Shown here piece by piece: positions 7,468 through 16,123 of a stretch of DNA of 33,632 nt. The notes below the pieces were generated by a model. It ran no database searches. It was not told the DNA's origin and worked only from the letters and a program-made list of their open reading frames with translations. Where the stretch lies: the NCBI GenBank assembly GCA_019420525.1, contig JAHZHA010000004.1, positions 1 through 33,632 on the forward strand, given 5' to 3'. Positions within the stretch are counted from its first letter, which is position 1. Every line of letters begins with the position of its first letter. The DNA comes from Bacillota bacterium. GTDB lineage: Bacteria; Bacillota; Clostridia; Peptostreptococcales; Anaerovoracaceae. Both the position numbers and the translations under genes were made by a program.

Positions 7468-8565
7468 TCATACTTCCGGATCCAGGTGGGCGAGAATCTG
7501 CTCCGCCTGTTCATCCGTCAGATCGTAATCAAAGAATTCAGAATAGAACGACTTCGTTTCCGCCTTCATGTCCACGTCGGAGAAAGTCTCCGGATAGAGC
7601 GTGCTGGCCAGATAAAGCATCAGCAGCGGCTTCTGTACGCCGGAATCCCAGAAGAAAACGCCTGTCGGCACGACTTCCACATGATCATTCTTTACGGCTT
7701 TCATCTCACTGTAGACATCCTGTGCCACCATCTCGTCGATGACCTGTTCCGCCGTCCTGTTTCCGGAGGATCCTGCATGATCTACGAAAATGTAGTCAGG
7801 ATCCCAGGCTACTAACTGCTCCGCGGTGACTTCCATGCTGTTTCCGCCTTCAAGTTCCTCGGTGACAGGAATACCTCCGCACAGTTCGATGAGATCGAGA
7901 ATGCTGGACTGGTTTCCATGCGTTTTCAGTATATTTTCATTTGCAAAGTATACCGTTTTGCGGTCTGCTTCCGGAATACTTTCCGCTTTTTCTTTTACTT
8001 TATCTGCCACTTCATAGAAATAATCGGCATACTTTTCAGCGATGGCCGGAGCGTCTCCCCCGATGGCCTCCGCATAAACTTTCACTTCCTCCACGATGGA
8101 ATCATACTTGTCCGTCGAAGCCATCGGCACGACATACATGCCAGCTTCTTCCATGGCCTTTGTGGTCTCAGGATTCGGGAAATTGAACACGAGATCCGGC
8201 TCATACTTCACCAGCTCCTCGATGTTCGGAGCGCTGTGCGCATTTGTGATACCCGGAACATCATTGAGGTATTTATAGATTACGTTGGACCACGGCCAGC
8301 CGTCGATGTGAAAATCGCCGTCGAATACGATTTTATCCTCTGCCCCCAGCATGACGACCTTTTCATAAGACGGTCCGAAGAGACATCCGATCTTTTCCAC
8401 CTTCTCCGGAACGGTGACTTCCGTGCCGTCACAGTTTACGATTACTTTTGTGCCTGTATCTGCATTCTGGGCGGAAGAGGAGTCTCCGTTCCCCTGCTGT
8501 CCGCATCCCGCCGCCACCGCGAGAATCATTATTACACTCATAAGAGTGCACAGTATCTTTTTCAT
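7468..8565 (-). CDS. Substrate-binding lipoprotein, class III/BtuF-like (probable MolA)
   Basis: 365 residues. A signal peptide with lipobox AVAAGC puts the acylated Cys at residue 21, followed by a Gly/Ser/Gln linker. The body looks like the FecB/BtuF periplasmic-binding family: an initial beta-rich region (VIVNCDGTEVTVPEKVEKIG), then EELVKYEPDLVFNF and later WDPDYIFVD, two lobes joined by a long helix. It is anchored to the outer face of the membrane and delivers substrate to the FecCD permease. First gene of the importer operon, with AGGAGGGC before the ATG and a promoter at 8614-8642. Substrate probably molybdate or tungstate by context; heme, cobalamin or siderophore cannot be ruled out. 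Confidence 0.9.
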   Translation of the reverse strand: MKKILCTLMSVIMILAVAAGCGQQGNGDSSSAQNADTGTKVIVNCDGTEVTVPEKVEKIGCLFGPSYEKVVMLGAEDKIVFDGDFHIDGWPWSNVIYKYLNDVPGITNAHSAPNIEELVKYEPDLVFNFPNPETTKAMEEAGMYVVPMASTDKYDSIVEEVKVYAEAIGGDAPAIAEKYADYFYEVADKVKEKAESIPEADRKTVYFANENILKTHGNQSSILDLIELCGGIPVTEELEGGNSMEVTAEQLVAWDPDYIFVDHAGSSGNRTAEQVIDEMVAQDVYSEMKAVKNDHVEVVPTGVFFWDSGVQKPLLMLYLASTLYPETFSDVDMKAETKSFYSEFFDYDLTDEQAEQILAHLDPEV

Positions 8566-8613
8566 TTCGCCCTCCTTGAATTATCGGCAAATCTTTATGA
8601 CTTATATTTATTG

Positions 8614-8642
8614 AGTTTAGCTTTTATTTCATATGTAGTCAA
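8614..8642 (-). promoter_or_regulatory. Promoter of the importer operon
   Basis: Minus strand: TTGACT (8637-8642), 17 bp, TAAACT (8614-8619), about 50 nt before the lipoprotein ATG. The stretch upstream to 8750 is extremely AT-rich; I see no recognisable ModE-type palindrome in it. Confidence 0.55.
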
Positions 8643-8753
8643 TATTTTGATTTATTTTAATTTGCTTTTATCTGTGTTTATTTGATATATGTATTTTATT
8701 ATATGATTATAATTATTTATATCGTTTATTTTATAGTTCTTATCTTAAATAAA

Positions 8754-8789
8754 AAGACCGTATGCCCCCATAACGGGACATACGGTCTT
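8754..8789 (-). terminator. Terminator of the pot operon
   Basis: Eleven-bp stem AAGACCGTATG (8754-8764) with CATACGGTCTT (8779-8789), extended by an inner CCC/GGG. On the minus strand it runs into TTTTTATTTAAG. It lies 40 nt after the potD stop. Confidence 0.85.
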
Positions 8790-8828
8790 ACCATTCATGC
8801 AATATATTATATAAACTGTTTACTTTTC

Positions 8829-9926
8829 TTAAGAGCTCAGAATCGACGTCCAGAGTTCATCGTAAAGAGCTCTGATATTCTCTGGCAGATTTGTAAATGT
8901 TTCAAATTTGCTCAGCTCTTCGCTGGACGGATACATGTCCTTATTATTTTTCATTTCATCCGGCAGAAGATCACGGGCCGCACTCTCCGCTGTAGAGTAA
9001 CTGATCCATTCAGTATTTTGTGCCATTACCTCAGGGCGAAGCAGGAAATCTATAAACTTTTCTGCACCTGTTTTATTTTGTGCATCCTTCGGAATACACA
9101 TCGCATCTACAAAAAGGTTGCTTCCTTCTTCCGGCGTATAGCAGCCCAGTTTTACCTCACTGTCTTCACCGAGTTCGTCCAGCATCAGATAATAGTCACC
9201 GATATAATAAGTAGCCACCGCTGCCTCACCGTTTTCCATCTTGTCGAAGATCTGATCCATGACATAAGCCTGAACGAGAGGCTTCTGTTCTTTCAGAAGT
9301 TCTGCCGCTTCACGTATCTGAGCCTCGTCTGTAGTGTTGTAAGAATAGCCCAGTTCCTTCAGAGCGATACCGATGGCATCTCTGGAATTATCGAACATGA
9401 GAATATTATCCTTGTACTTCTCATTCCAGAGGATATCCCAGCCGCCGAGATCCTCTTCATCCACCATATCTTTATTATAAATGATAGCCACCGTTCCCCA
9501 CTGGTACGGTGCAGAATATTTTCCCTCCGGATCATATTCCGGATTCAGGAAATCCTGATCGATATATTTTGAATTCGGCACATTTTCCCAGTTGATCTCC
9601 TGGAGCATGCCTTCCTCCGCCATACGCGCCACCATATAGTCGGACGGAACGACGACATCATAAGCAACGCCGCCGGCCTTCATCTTCGCATACATTTCCT
9701 CACAGGTGGATACCGTCGTGTAGTTCACCTTGATTCCTGTCTCGTCTTCGAACTGTCTGAGCAGATCTTCGTCGATATATTCTCCCCAGTTAAAGACATT
9801 GATCGTCTGGGAAGGATCAGAAGATCCGCAGCCGGTCATTCCTACACAGCCGGTGATTACCAGAACAGCGACAGTCAACAGACATACCAGTCTGGAAACA
9901 GTCTTACTTTTAAACATTTTTTTCAT
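8829..9926 (-). CDS. potD: Spermidine/putrescine-binding lipoprotein PotD
   Basis: Extracellular polyamine-binding component of PotABCD, 365 residues. Lipoprotein signal with lipobox VITGC (Cys27), then the family opening INVFNWGEYIDEDLLRQFE and, later, YDVVVPSDYMVARM and YSAPYQWGTVAIIYNK. Length and motifs fit the PotD/PotF group. It is the last gene of the operon, overlapping potC by four bases (ATGA), and is followed by a strong terminator. The preference between spermidine and putrescine cannot be read from sequence alone. Confidence 0.95.
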   Translation of the reverse strand: MKKMFKSKTVSRLVCLLTVAVLVITGCVGMTGCGSSDPSQTINVFNWGEYIDEDLLRQFEDETGIKVNYTTVSTCEEMYAKMKAGGVAYDVVVPSDYMVARMAEEGMLQEINWENVPNSKYIDQDFLNPEYDPEGKYSAPYQWGTVAIIYNKDMVDEEDLGGWDILWNEKYKDNILMFDNSRDAIGIALKELGYSYNTTDEAQIREAAELLKEQKPLVQAYVMDQIFDKMENGEAAVATYYIGDYYLMLDELGEDSEVKLGCYTPEEGSNLFVDAMCIPKDAQNKTGAEKFIDFLLRPEVMAQNTEWISYSTAESAARDLLPDEMKNNKDMYPSSEELSKFETFTNLPENIRALYDELWTSILSS

Positions 9927-10738
9927 CGGTTTGAATTCCTTTCTCTCTCTTTTTCCGCCCGAAGTTCTCTCAGATTGATCACGATCAGAAGCAGCAGGAT
10001 AAATACGAACATCAGCGTACAGAGTGCGTTGATTTCCGGACTTATCCGCTTCTTCGTCATTCCGAAGATCAGTACGCCCAGCGTCTGTGAAGTCGGACCC
10101 GAAGTGAAGTAACTGACAACCACATCGTCTATCGACAATGTAAAGGCCATAATCAGACCCGTGACGATTCCTGTGGTGATCTGAGGAAGCACCACCCGGA
10201 AAAACGCCTGTAAATTGTTCGCCCCCAGATCGAGAGCCGCCTCATACTGCCGCTTGTCCATCTGCCTCAGCTTCGGCATGACACAGAGCAGCACGTATGG
10301 AGTGTCAAAGGTGATGTGAGCCAGGAGCAGCGTCCCGAAGCCCAAAGTAAAGAAGTCCATCCGCAGTGTCTGCGATAAAAAGATGAAAAGGAGCATGAGC
10401 GACACGCCCATGATGATATCCGGATTCATCGTAGGAATATTGTTCGTGGCCATCACAAGCCTTCTGGGATGTTTTTTCATCGCGAAGATTCCCAGAGCGG
10501 CGGCAGTTCCCAGAATAGTCGAAATGACAGCAGAACAGACCGCTACCATGAGGGTGATCTTTATCGCGTGGATAATCTCCGCATCACCGAACAGTTCCTG
10601 ATACCAGCGCAGGGAAAAGCCCGTCCACACGGAACGGCTCTTCGTGCTGTTGAACGAAAAGACCATGAGAAGAAAGATCGGCGCGTACATAAACAGCAGA
10701 ATGAGCGCCATGTAAATTTTTCCCGCATATTTTTTCAC
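9923..10738 (-). CDS. potC: Spermidine/putrescine permease PotC
   Basis: Inner-membrane permease of PotABCD, 271 residues with six predicted helices. The coupling loop that docks on the ATPase is visible as the EAA motif, EAALDLGANNLQAFFRVVLP, followed by a Gly. Signature PotC stretches include FSFNSTKSRSVWTGFSLRWY near the N terminus. It overlaps potB and potD by four bases on each side, so the four subunits are translationally coupled. Confidence 0.95.
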   Translation of the reverse strand: MKKYAGKIYMALILLFMYAPIFLLMVFSFNSTKSRSVWTGFSLRWYQELFGDAEIIHAIKITLMVAVCSAVISTILGTAAALGIFAMKKHPRRLVMATNNIPTMNPDIIMGVSLMLLFIFLSQTLRMDFFTLGFGTLLLAHITFDTPYVLLCVMPKLRQMDKRQYEAALDLGANNLQAFFRVVLPQITTGIVTGLIMAFTLSIDDVVVSYFTSGPTSQTLGVLIFGMTKKRISPEINALCTLMFVFILLLLIVINLRELRAEKERERNSNR

Positions 10739-11556
10739 AGCAGCACGCTCCCTTCTCCGTCACCGTTTTTGTCGATCTTTCCGGTGAGCCAGATGAAAAT
10801 CATGATGATAATCATCATGACCAGAGAAATCGCTGCGCCCATATTGGCATTATACGTGCTTCCCAGGAACTGCATCTCGATAAGATCTCCTACCAGCATG
10901 TTGGCGCCGCCGCCCAGAATCTTCGAAATGACGAAAGTGCTGACCGCGGGCACAAACACCATGATGATTCCTGAGAGAACGCCCGGAATAGACAGTGGAA
11001 AAACGACCCTCGTAAAAACCTGCAGATCGCTGGCACCGATATCTTTTGCCGCCTCGATATACGAAGGATCCATTCTGGACATCACCGTATAAATCGGCAG
11101 AATCATGAACGGCAGATAATTATAGATCATACCTAAAGCTACCGCCACCGGCGTATTGATGATGTGAACTTCCGGAAGGTGCAACCAGCTCAGGAAATTA
11201 TTGAGAAGACCGTTATTTTCCAGAATCGTCAACCACGCATAGGTGCGCACCAGGAAATTCATCCACATGGGCAGCATGATGAGAATCATGGCGATCGTCT
11301 GATGCTTCGGTTTGAGCCTGGACATGATATATGCCAGGGGATATCCGAGAATCAGACAGACCACCGTCGAGAGAATCGCCAGTCGGAAAGATCTCCAGAA
11401 GACGCCTGCGTATTGTGACATTCCCGAGAAATTGTCGAGTGTGACTTCACCCATGCTATTCGTAAATGCGAAATAAATCACGATAAACAGAGGGATGACA
11501 GTGAAAACCAGAAGCCATAAGACGTACGGATAGGAAAGCCATTTATTACTCTTCAT
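10735..11556 (-). CDS. potB: Spermidine/putrescine permease PotB
   Basis: Second membrane subunit of PotABCD, 273 residues, six helices. The EAA loop is EAAKDIGASDLQVFTRVVFP. The N-terminal KWLSYPYVLWLLVFTVIPL is typical of PotB. The ATG at 11556 shares one base with the potA stop (TGATG) and the 3' end overlaps potC by four bases. It forms the translocation pore with PotC. Confidence 0.95.
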   Translation of the reverse strand: MKSNKWLSYPYVLWLLVFTVIPLFIVIYFAFTNSMGEVTLDNFSGMSQYAGVFWRSFRLAILSTVVCLILGYPLAYIMSRLKPKHQTIAMILIMLPMWMNFLVRTYAWLTILENNGLLNNFLSWLHLPEVHIINTPVAVALGMIYNYLPFMILPIYTVMSRMDPSYIEAAKDIGASDLQVFTRVVFPLSIPGVLSGIIMVFVPAVSTFVISKILGGGANMLVGDLIEMQFLGSTYNANMGAAISLVMMIIIMIFIWLTGKIDKNGDGEGSVLL

Positions 11557-12686
11557 CAGTCTTCCTCCTCCGGATCACAGGGATCCTGCTCCCGCATATG
11601 CTCCAGCTGGCTGACTGTGGCAATATCGCTCTTTTTCATGATATGTATGTTGTCGGGGTCCACATCGATATACTTGTCCGATCCCACAGGGCATGCCACT
11701 GTGGAATGAACCATAAACGTGAATCCTTCTGCTGCTACCAGCATTTCATAATGTACACCCTTGAAGAGACACGTCCGTACCTGGCCTCTCACCAGCCGGT
11801 CTGCCGGCTGAAGAGCGTCCTGTGCCTTGTCGAGGAGTACGATATCCTCTGGACGTATGACCATGTCCACCGGTTCATTGCGCTCAAACCCTGTGTCCAC
11901 GCAGTCGTACGCTGTTCCGAGGAATTCAATGACCTTATCCTGCTTCATGATGCCCGGGATGATGTTACTCTCGCCGATGAAATCGGCCACGAAGGCATTT
12001 GCCGGCTCGTTGTATATATCGATCGGCGTTCCCTGTTGAAGAATTTCACCCTGATTCATTACAACTACGGTATCCGACATCGTCAGAGCCTCTTCCTGAT
12101 CGTGCGTGACGTAGATAAACGTCATATTCAGCGTCTCATGGAGTCTCTTGAGCTCTACCTGCATTTCTTTCCGGAGCTTGAGGTCGAGGGCTCCCAGAGG
12201 CTCATCCAGAAGGAGAACCTTCGGCTGCTGAATCACCGCCCTGGCGATAGCCACTCTCTGCTGCTGCCCTCCGGAAAGTGATGCGACTGACCGCTTGCCA
12301 AAACCTTTCAGATTTACCAGTTCCAGCATTTCTTCCACTCGTCGGGCAGTCTCTTTTTTCTCGACTTTCCGGATGTTAAGACCGAAGGCAATATTTTCCT
12401 CTACATTTAGATGCGGGAAAAGGGCGTATTTCTGGAATACCGTGTTGATGTTTCTCTTATTCGGCGGAACATCATTAATTCTCTGAGAAGCAAAAAAGAC
12501 ATCTCCTGCGTCAGGCTTCTCAAAGCCTCCGATAATTCTCAGGGTCGTCGTCTTGCCGCAGCCCGAGGGGCCGAGGAGCGTAACGAATTCCCCGTCATTA
12601 ACGGAGAGATCCAGCGACTTCAAAATGATATCATCGTCAAATGATTTCACGACGCCGCTGAGCCGGATAAGCTCATTTTTGTTCAT
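11556..12686 (-). CDS. potA: Spermidine/putrescine ATPase PotA
   Basis: Energy-coupling ATPase of PotABCD, 376 residues. Walker A GPSGCGKTT, Q loop, signature LSGGQQQRVAIARA, Walker B VLLLDEPLGALD and switch His in YVTHDQEEAL are all present. A C-terminal TOBE-type domain (VDMVIRPEDI onwards) matches PotA rather than shorter ATPases. AAGGAGG lies nine nt before the ATG. It is the first gene of potABCD. The 160 nt upstream to the preceding terminator must hold the promoter; I see only weak candidates there (for example GATAAT with a poor -35). Confidence 0.95.
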   Translation of the reverse strand: MNKNELIRLSGVVKSFDDDIILKSLDLSVNDGEFVTLLGPSGCGKTTTLRIIGGFEKPDAGDVFFASQRINDVPPNKRNINTVFQKYALFPHLNVEENIAFGLNIRKVEKKETARRVEEMLELVNLKGFGKRSVASLSGGQQQRVAIARAVIQQPKVLLLDEPLGALDLKLRKEMQVELKRLHETLNMTFIYVTHDQEEALTMSDTVVVMNQGEILQQGTPIDIYNEPANAFVADFIGESNIIPGIMKQDKVIEFLGTAYDCVDTGFERNEPVDMVIRPEDIVLLDKAQDALQPADRLVRGQVRTCLFKGVHYEMLVAAEGFTFMVHSTVACPVGSDKYIDVDPDNIHIMKKSDIATVSQLEHMREQDPCDPEEED

Positions 12687-12847
12687 TTACCAGTCCTCCT
12701 TACAAAATGCTGTCCTGTCTGAGCAAAACAGTCCGCGAAACAAAATCTGTCTCAAAATATTAACATATAATCCGTATTATCTTACCATATTCCCGGCATT
12801 TAAAATACAATATTTCGTAAATACCTTGTGAAACGGGCATAAAATAA

Positions 12848-12883
12848 CCGGCTGCCGCACTCCTTTCGCCCGGCGGCAGCCGG
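12848..12883 (-). terminator. Terminator of the ddl-DUF1934 operon
   Basis: Eleven-bp stem CCGGCTGCCGC (12848-12858) with GCGGCAGCCGG (12873-12883), followed on the minus strand by TTATTTTAT. It separates the ddl unit from potABCD. Confidence 0.8.
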
Positions 12884-12933
12884 AATCCGTCTGTTGCGTA
12901 ATTATTTCTGTAAATTTCCCGGAAATAGATCCG

Positions 12934-13410
12934 TTAATTAGCACTTTTCGAAGCGGACGACGAATCGTTCTTTTCCGTAACTTCGATGTTCAGCAAACTT
13001 CTCATTTCAGAAAGACCCTTCAGTGCGATTTCGTAATCGATGAAAAGATTTCCCGTGATTTTCTCCGGCTCCAGATCGTTGATTACGCTATTAGTGAGAA
13101 TTTCCATCGGAAATGCGCCGTACGGAGTCTCATATATGCTGTCAAAACGCTTTCCCTGATGAAATTCCATCACGGTATCCAGAATGATGCCGCTGCCGAA
13201 GCGCTTCATCCTTACGGATCCGTCCCCGCCGATGCGCAGCGTCGTCTTCACACCTGCCAATCCGGACATCTCGCTTTCTTCGTATACGAGATACGTGGCA
13301 TCGCCTTTTTTATAAGCTTTGCCTTCCGTCATAAATTCCACTGTCTCTTCCGATACTTCGTCGTGCCGGTCAATCTGTCTTCCGACAATTCTGAGCATGA
13401 TATCTTTCAT
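12934..13410 (-). CDS. DUF1934 (YwiB-like) beta-barrel protein
   Basis: 158 residues, cytoplasmic, no signal or membrane segment. The pattern of short amphipathic strands (DATYLVYEESEMSGL, TTLRIGGDGSVRMKRFG, YETPYGAFPMEILTN) matches the DUF1934/YwiB family, a calycin-like barrel of unknown role common in Bacillota. A Ser/Lys-rich tail ends the protein. Its start (ATG at 13410, or 13398) lies inside the 3' end of ddl, an overlap of 29 to 41 bases, so its translation is probably coupled to ddl. Family assignment is by memory of the motif pattern, so moderate. Confidence 0.75.
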   Translation of the reverse strand: MKDIMLRIVGRQIDRHDEVSEETVEFMTEGKAYKKGDATYLVYEESEMSGLAGVKTTLRIGGDGSVRMKRFGSGIILDTVMEFHQGKRFDSIYETPYGAFPMEILTNSVINDLEPEKITGNLFIDYEIALKGLSEMRSLLNIEVTEKNDSSSASKSAN

Positions 13411-14455
13411 ATCCTAATTCCACTATCCTTTCGATTGTCTCTGAATACGGCAGTCCCGCATTTTCCCAGAGAAGCGGGAACATGCTGAAAGAAGTGAATC
13501 CCGGAAGCGTATTGATCTCATTGAGATAAATGTCTCCCGTAATTTTATCGATAAAGAAATCGCATCTGGCGAAGCCCGCTCCGTCGATGGCCGAAAATCC
13601 TCTTACCGCATATTCACGAATCTTGTCTGAGATCTCAGCAGGGATATCTGCCGGAATCTTCATCTTTGGTTTTCCGTCATCCAGATATTTTGCATCATAA
13701 TCATAAAAACCGTCTGTCGCCACGATCTCACCTGTGACAGCAGCCTCAGGTCGGTAATTTCCCAGCACTGCCGTCTCAATCTCCCGACAGTCGATTTCCT
13801 TTTCCACCAGAATCCTTCTGTCAAACTGCGCTCCGTATCTCAGAGCCTCCATGATCCCGCTGCCATCGGTCACTCTTGAGATGCCTACGCTGGATCCCTG
13901 ATTGGCAGGTTTCACGTAAACAGGGTATCCCAATTCTTCCTGAATCCGGTTCACCGCAGCTTCCGGATCTTCATCCAGCTCCTCTGCACTGACAGCAACA
14001 TAAGGGCACACCGGAATGCCTGCTCTGATAAAGAGCTCTTTCGCGATGATCTTATCCATGGCGACAGCCGACGCGGTAACCCCACAGCCTCCATACGGAA
14101 TATCCGCCATCTCCAGGAGTCCCTGAAGCTTTCCGTCCTCGCAGTATGTACCGTGGACGATAGGAAGTGCGAAATCGATGATATCCTTTAATGGACGTCC
14201 TCCAGCGCCTACTACAGAAAAAGCGTATTTCTCCGGATTCTCCTCCAGCGCCTTTACCGCGTATTCTTCCCACTCGCCCGTCGCGATCCTTTCAACAGGA
14301 CCGTCGTACAGATACCATCTTCCGTCTCTCGTGATACCGATGGGAATAATTTCATATTTTGATGTGTCCACCGCTCCGATAACAGATGTGGCAGACAGCC
14401 TGGAAACCTCATGTTCTTCTGAACGTCCTCCAAAAATAATACCCAGTTTTATCAT
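13370..14455 (-). CDS. ddl: D-alanine--D-alanine ligase
   Basis: ATP-grasp ligase joining two D-Ala for peptidoglycan. The ATG at 14455 (MIKLGIIFGGRSEEHEVS) follows AAAGAGG and gives 361 residues; the frame is open 26 codons further upstream but that part is not ligase-like. Key segments: GGRSEEHEVS, IVHGTYCEDGKLQGLL, VYVKPANQGSSVGIS (ATP and D-Ala site) and LNEINTLPGFTSFSMFP (metal-binding Glu/Asn). The omega-loop region needed to separate D-Ala-D-Ala from D-Ala-D-Lac types was not resolved; there is no vanH or vanX neighbour, so the housekeeping enzyme is likely. First gene of a two-gene operon. Confidence 0.95.
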   Translation of the reverse strand: MIKLGIIFGGRSEEHEVSRLSATSVIGAVDTSKYEIIPIGITRDGRWYLYDGPVERIATGEWEEYAVKALEENPEKYAFSVVGAGGRPLKDIIDFALPIVHGTYCEDGKLQGLLEMADIPYGGCGVTASAVAMDKIIAKELFIRAGIPVCPYVAVSAEELDEDPEAAVNRIQEELGYPVYVKPANQGSSVGISRVTDGSGIMEALRYGAQFDRRILVEKEIDCREIETAVLGNYRPEAAVTGEIVATDGFYDYDAKYLDDGKPKMKIPADIPAEISDKIREYAVRGFSAIDGAGFARCDFFIDKITGDIYLNEINTLPGFTSFSMFPLLWENAGLPYSETIERIVELGYERYHAQNCRKTD

Positions 14456-14548
14456 TTTAACCTCTTTCTCCGCAATGTCCGACGGAAATTTTTCTTTTCC
14501 GATACGGAGCCGCACTGCCCGTCGGCAGCGCACTTCCGCCGTTCACTT

Positions 14549-14557
14549 AGTATAGCA
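14549..14557 (-). promoter_or_regulatory. Extended -10 promoter for ddl
   Basis: Minus strand TGCTATACT: a TATACT hexamer (14549-14554) preceded by the TGn extension (14555-14557), about 95 nt before the ddl ATG and after the upstream terminator. No good -35 is seen. Confidence 0.5.
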
Positions 14558-14597
14558 TAAATCACCGGTAAATATGCAGAAAAATGACATGAAAAAA

Positions 14598-14621
14598 GGT
14601 GCGGACTGCTGCGTCCGCACC
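14598..14621 (-). terminator. Terminator of the pyrB-pyrI-OTC operon
   Basis: Nine-bp stem GGTGCGGAC (14598-14606) with GTCCGCACC (14613-14621), followed on the minus strand by TTTTTTC. It lies 88 nt after the OTC stop. Confidence 0.85.
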
Positions 14622-14708
14622 CGGAATTTTTCTCCGGCAATATTTTCTCAAAACGACACTCCGTTTTTCCTGCATCTTCGTCCGCTGCCGGATCTTTTTC
14701 CCACCGTT

Positions 14709-15692
14709 CTACAGCGTAGCCGCCATAACTGCTTTAATCGTATGCATTCTATTTTCCGCTTCGTCGAATACGATGGACTGCGAAGACAGGAATACCTCAT
14801 CTGTGACTTCCATCTCGCTGATGCCGAATTTTTCGCCCACTTCGGCTCCGATGACAGTATTGAGATCGTGAAATGCCGGTAGGCAGTGCATAAATACGCA
14901 CTGCGGACCTGCATTGTCCATCGCCTTTTTATTTACCTGATACGGGCTGAGTTCCGAAACACGTTCTGCCCAGACTTCATCCGGCTCGCCCATGGAAACC
15001 CATACATCTGTATAGATGACATCTGCTCCTTTTGTACCGGCATCCGGATCTTCCGTCAGGGTGATACTGCCTCCCGTCTGTGCCGCCAGGTCTCTGCAAT
15101 ATTCCACCAGCTTCTCGTCCGGGAAGTACTTTGCGGAAGTGCAGGCCGTAAAATGCATACCCATCTTGGCGCATCCGACCATCAGAGAGTTTCCCATATT
15201 ATATCTGGCATCTCCCATATATGTGAATTTTGTGCCTTTAAGATGTCCGAAATGTTCCCGTATCGTCAGCAGGTCCGCTAAAATCTGTGTCGGATGAGCT
15301 TCATTCGTCAGACCGTTCCATACAGGCACTCCCGCATATTTTGCCAGTTCCTCCACGATTTCCTGCCCGAATCCCCTGTACTCGATGCCGTCGAACATAC
15401 GGCCGAGAACTTTCGCCGTATCCGCAATACTCTCTTTTTTGCCGATCTGAGACCCGGAAGAATCCAGGTAAGTGACACCCATGCCCAGATCGTGCCCCGC
15501 CACTTCAAAGGCACATCTCGTACGCGTGCTGGTCTTTTCAAAGATCAGCGCGATATTCTTCCCGCGGAACATGTCCACCGGCTCGCCAGCCTTCTTTTTA
15601 GCCTTGAGATCTGCTGCCAGATCGATGAGATACGTGATCTCCTCCGGCGTAAAGTCCATGATTTTAAGAAAATGTCTTCCTTTCAGATTCAT
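14709..15692 (-). CDS. Ornithine carbamoyltransferase
   Basis: Transfers the carbamoyl group between carbamoyl phosphate and ornithine, giving citrulline, or the reverse in arginine catabolism. 327 residues. Motifs: carbamoyl-phosphate site STRTR, HPTQ (NEAHPTQ), the ornithine-specific SMG loop (DVWVSMGE) and the catalytic HCLPAFHD. The SMG loop separates it from putrescine and aspartate enzymes. Its ATG shares one base with the pyrI stop (TAATG), so it is coupled to the pyrimidine operon. Whether it is anabolic (argF) or catabolic (arcB) cannot be settled; no arcA or other arg genes are in the window. Confidence 0.93.
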   Translation of the reverse strand: MNLKGRHFLKIMDFTPEEITYLIDLAADLKAKKKAGEPVDMFRGKNIALIFEKTSTRTRCAFEVAGHDLGMGVTYLDSSGSQIGKKESIADTAKVLGRMFDGIEYRGFGQEIVEELAKYAGVPVWNGLTNEAHPTQILADLLTIREHFGHLKGTKFTYMGDARYNMGNSLMVGCAKMGMHFTACTSAKYFPDEKLVEYCRDLAAQTGGSITLTEDPDAGTKGADVIYTDVWVSMGEPDEVWAERVSELSPYQVNKKAMDNAGPQCVFMHCLPAFHDLNTVIGAEVGEKFGISEMEVTDEVFLSSQSIVFDEAENRMHTIKAVMAATL

Positions 15693-16123
15693 TACGCTTT
15701 TTCCTCCTCATACTTTTCTTCACAGTATCTGCAGCGGTATACGCGGTTTTCCGGATCGGTGAGGATGAATTCGTGTTTCAGCCCCGGTTCCGCTGAAGTG
15801 ATACAGCGCGGATTTTTGCATTTTGCCAGACCTATGATCTTCTTCGGCAACTTCAGTTTTTTCTTTTCGATGATGTTTCCGTCTTTTATCACGTTGATGG
15901 TGATATTGTCATCCAGAAATCCGAGAAAATCCAGGTCGATATCCATCGCTCCCTCGATTTTGATGATATCTTTCATCCCCTGCTTCTGGCTGCGGGCATT
16001 TTTGATGATCGCCACCTGACCCTCATAATCGTCCAGATTGAGCAGATCATATATGACGAGACTCTTGCCTGCCTTGATGTGGTCGATGACATACCCGTTT
16101 TCAATTCCGCTGATATTTAACAT
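15692..16123 (-). CDS. pyrI: Aspartate carbamoyltransferase regulatory chain
   Basis: Allosteric subunit of aspartate transcarbamoylase, 143 residues. The N-terminal nucleotide-binding domain begins MLNISGIENGYVIDHIKAGK. The C-terminal zinc domain keeps four cysteines in CKNPRC and YRCRYCEE. This subunit gives feedback control by nucleotides to PyrB. A GGAGGTG site inside the end of pyrB serves its ATG, and the two genes overlap by seven bases. The 3' end overlaps the OTC start by one base. Confidence 0.95.
   Translation of the reverse strand: MLNISGIENGYVIDHIKAGKSLVIYDLLNLDDYEGQVAIIKNARSQKQGMKDIIKIEGAMDIDLDFLGFLDDNITINVIKDGNIIEKKKLKLPKKIIGLAKCKNPRCITSAEPGLKHEFILTDPENRVYRCRYCEEKYEEEKA

Noticed and set aside
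5804..7528. 574-codon plus-strand frame
   Set aside because: Antisense shadow of the permease, MoeA-like and lipoprotein genes with no domain of its own.
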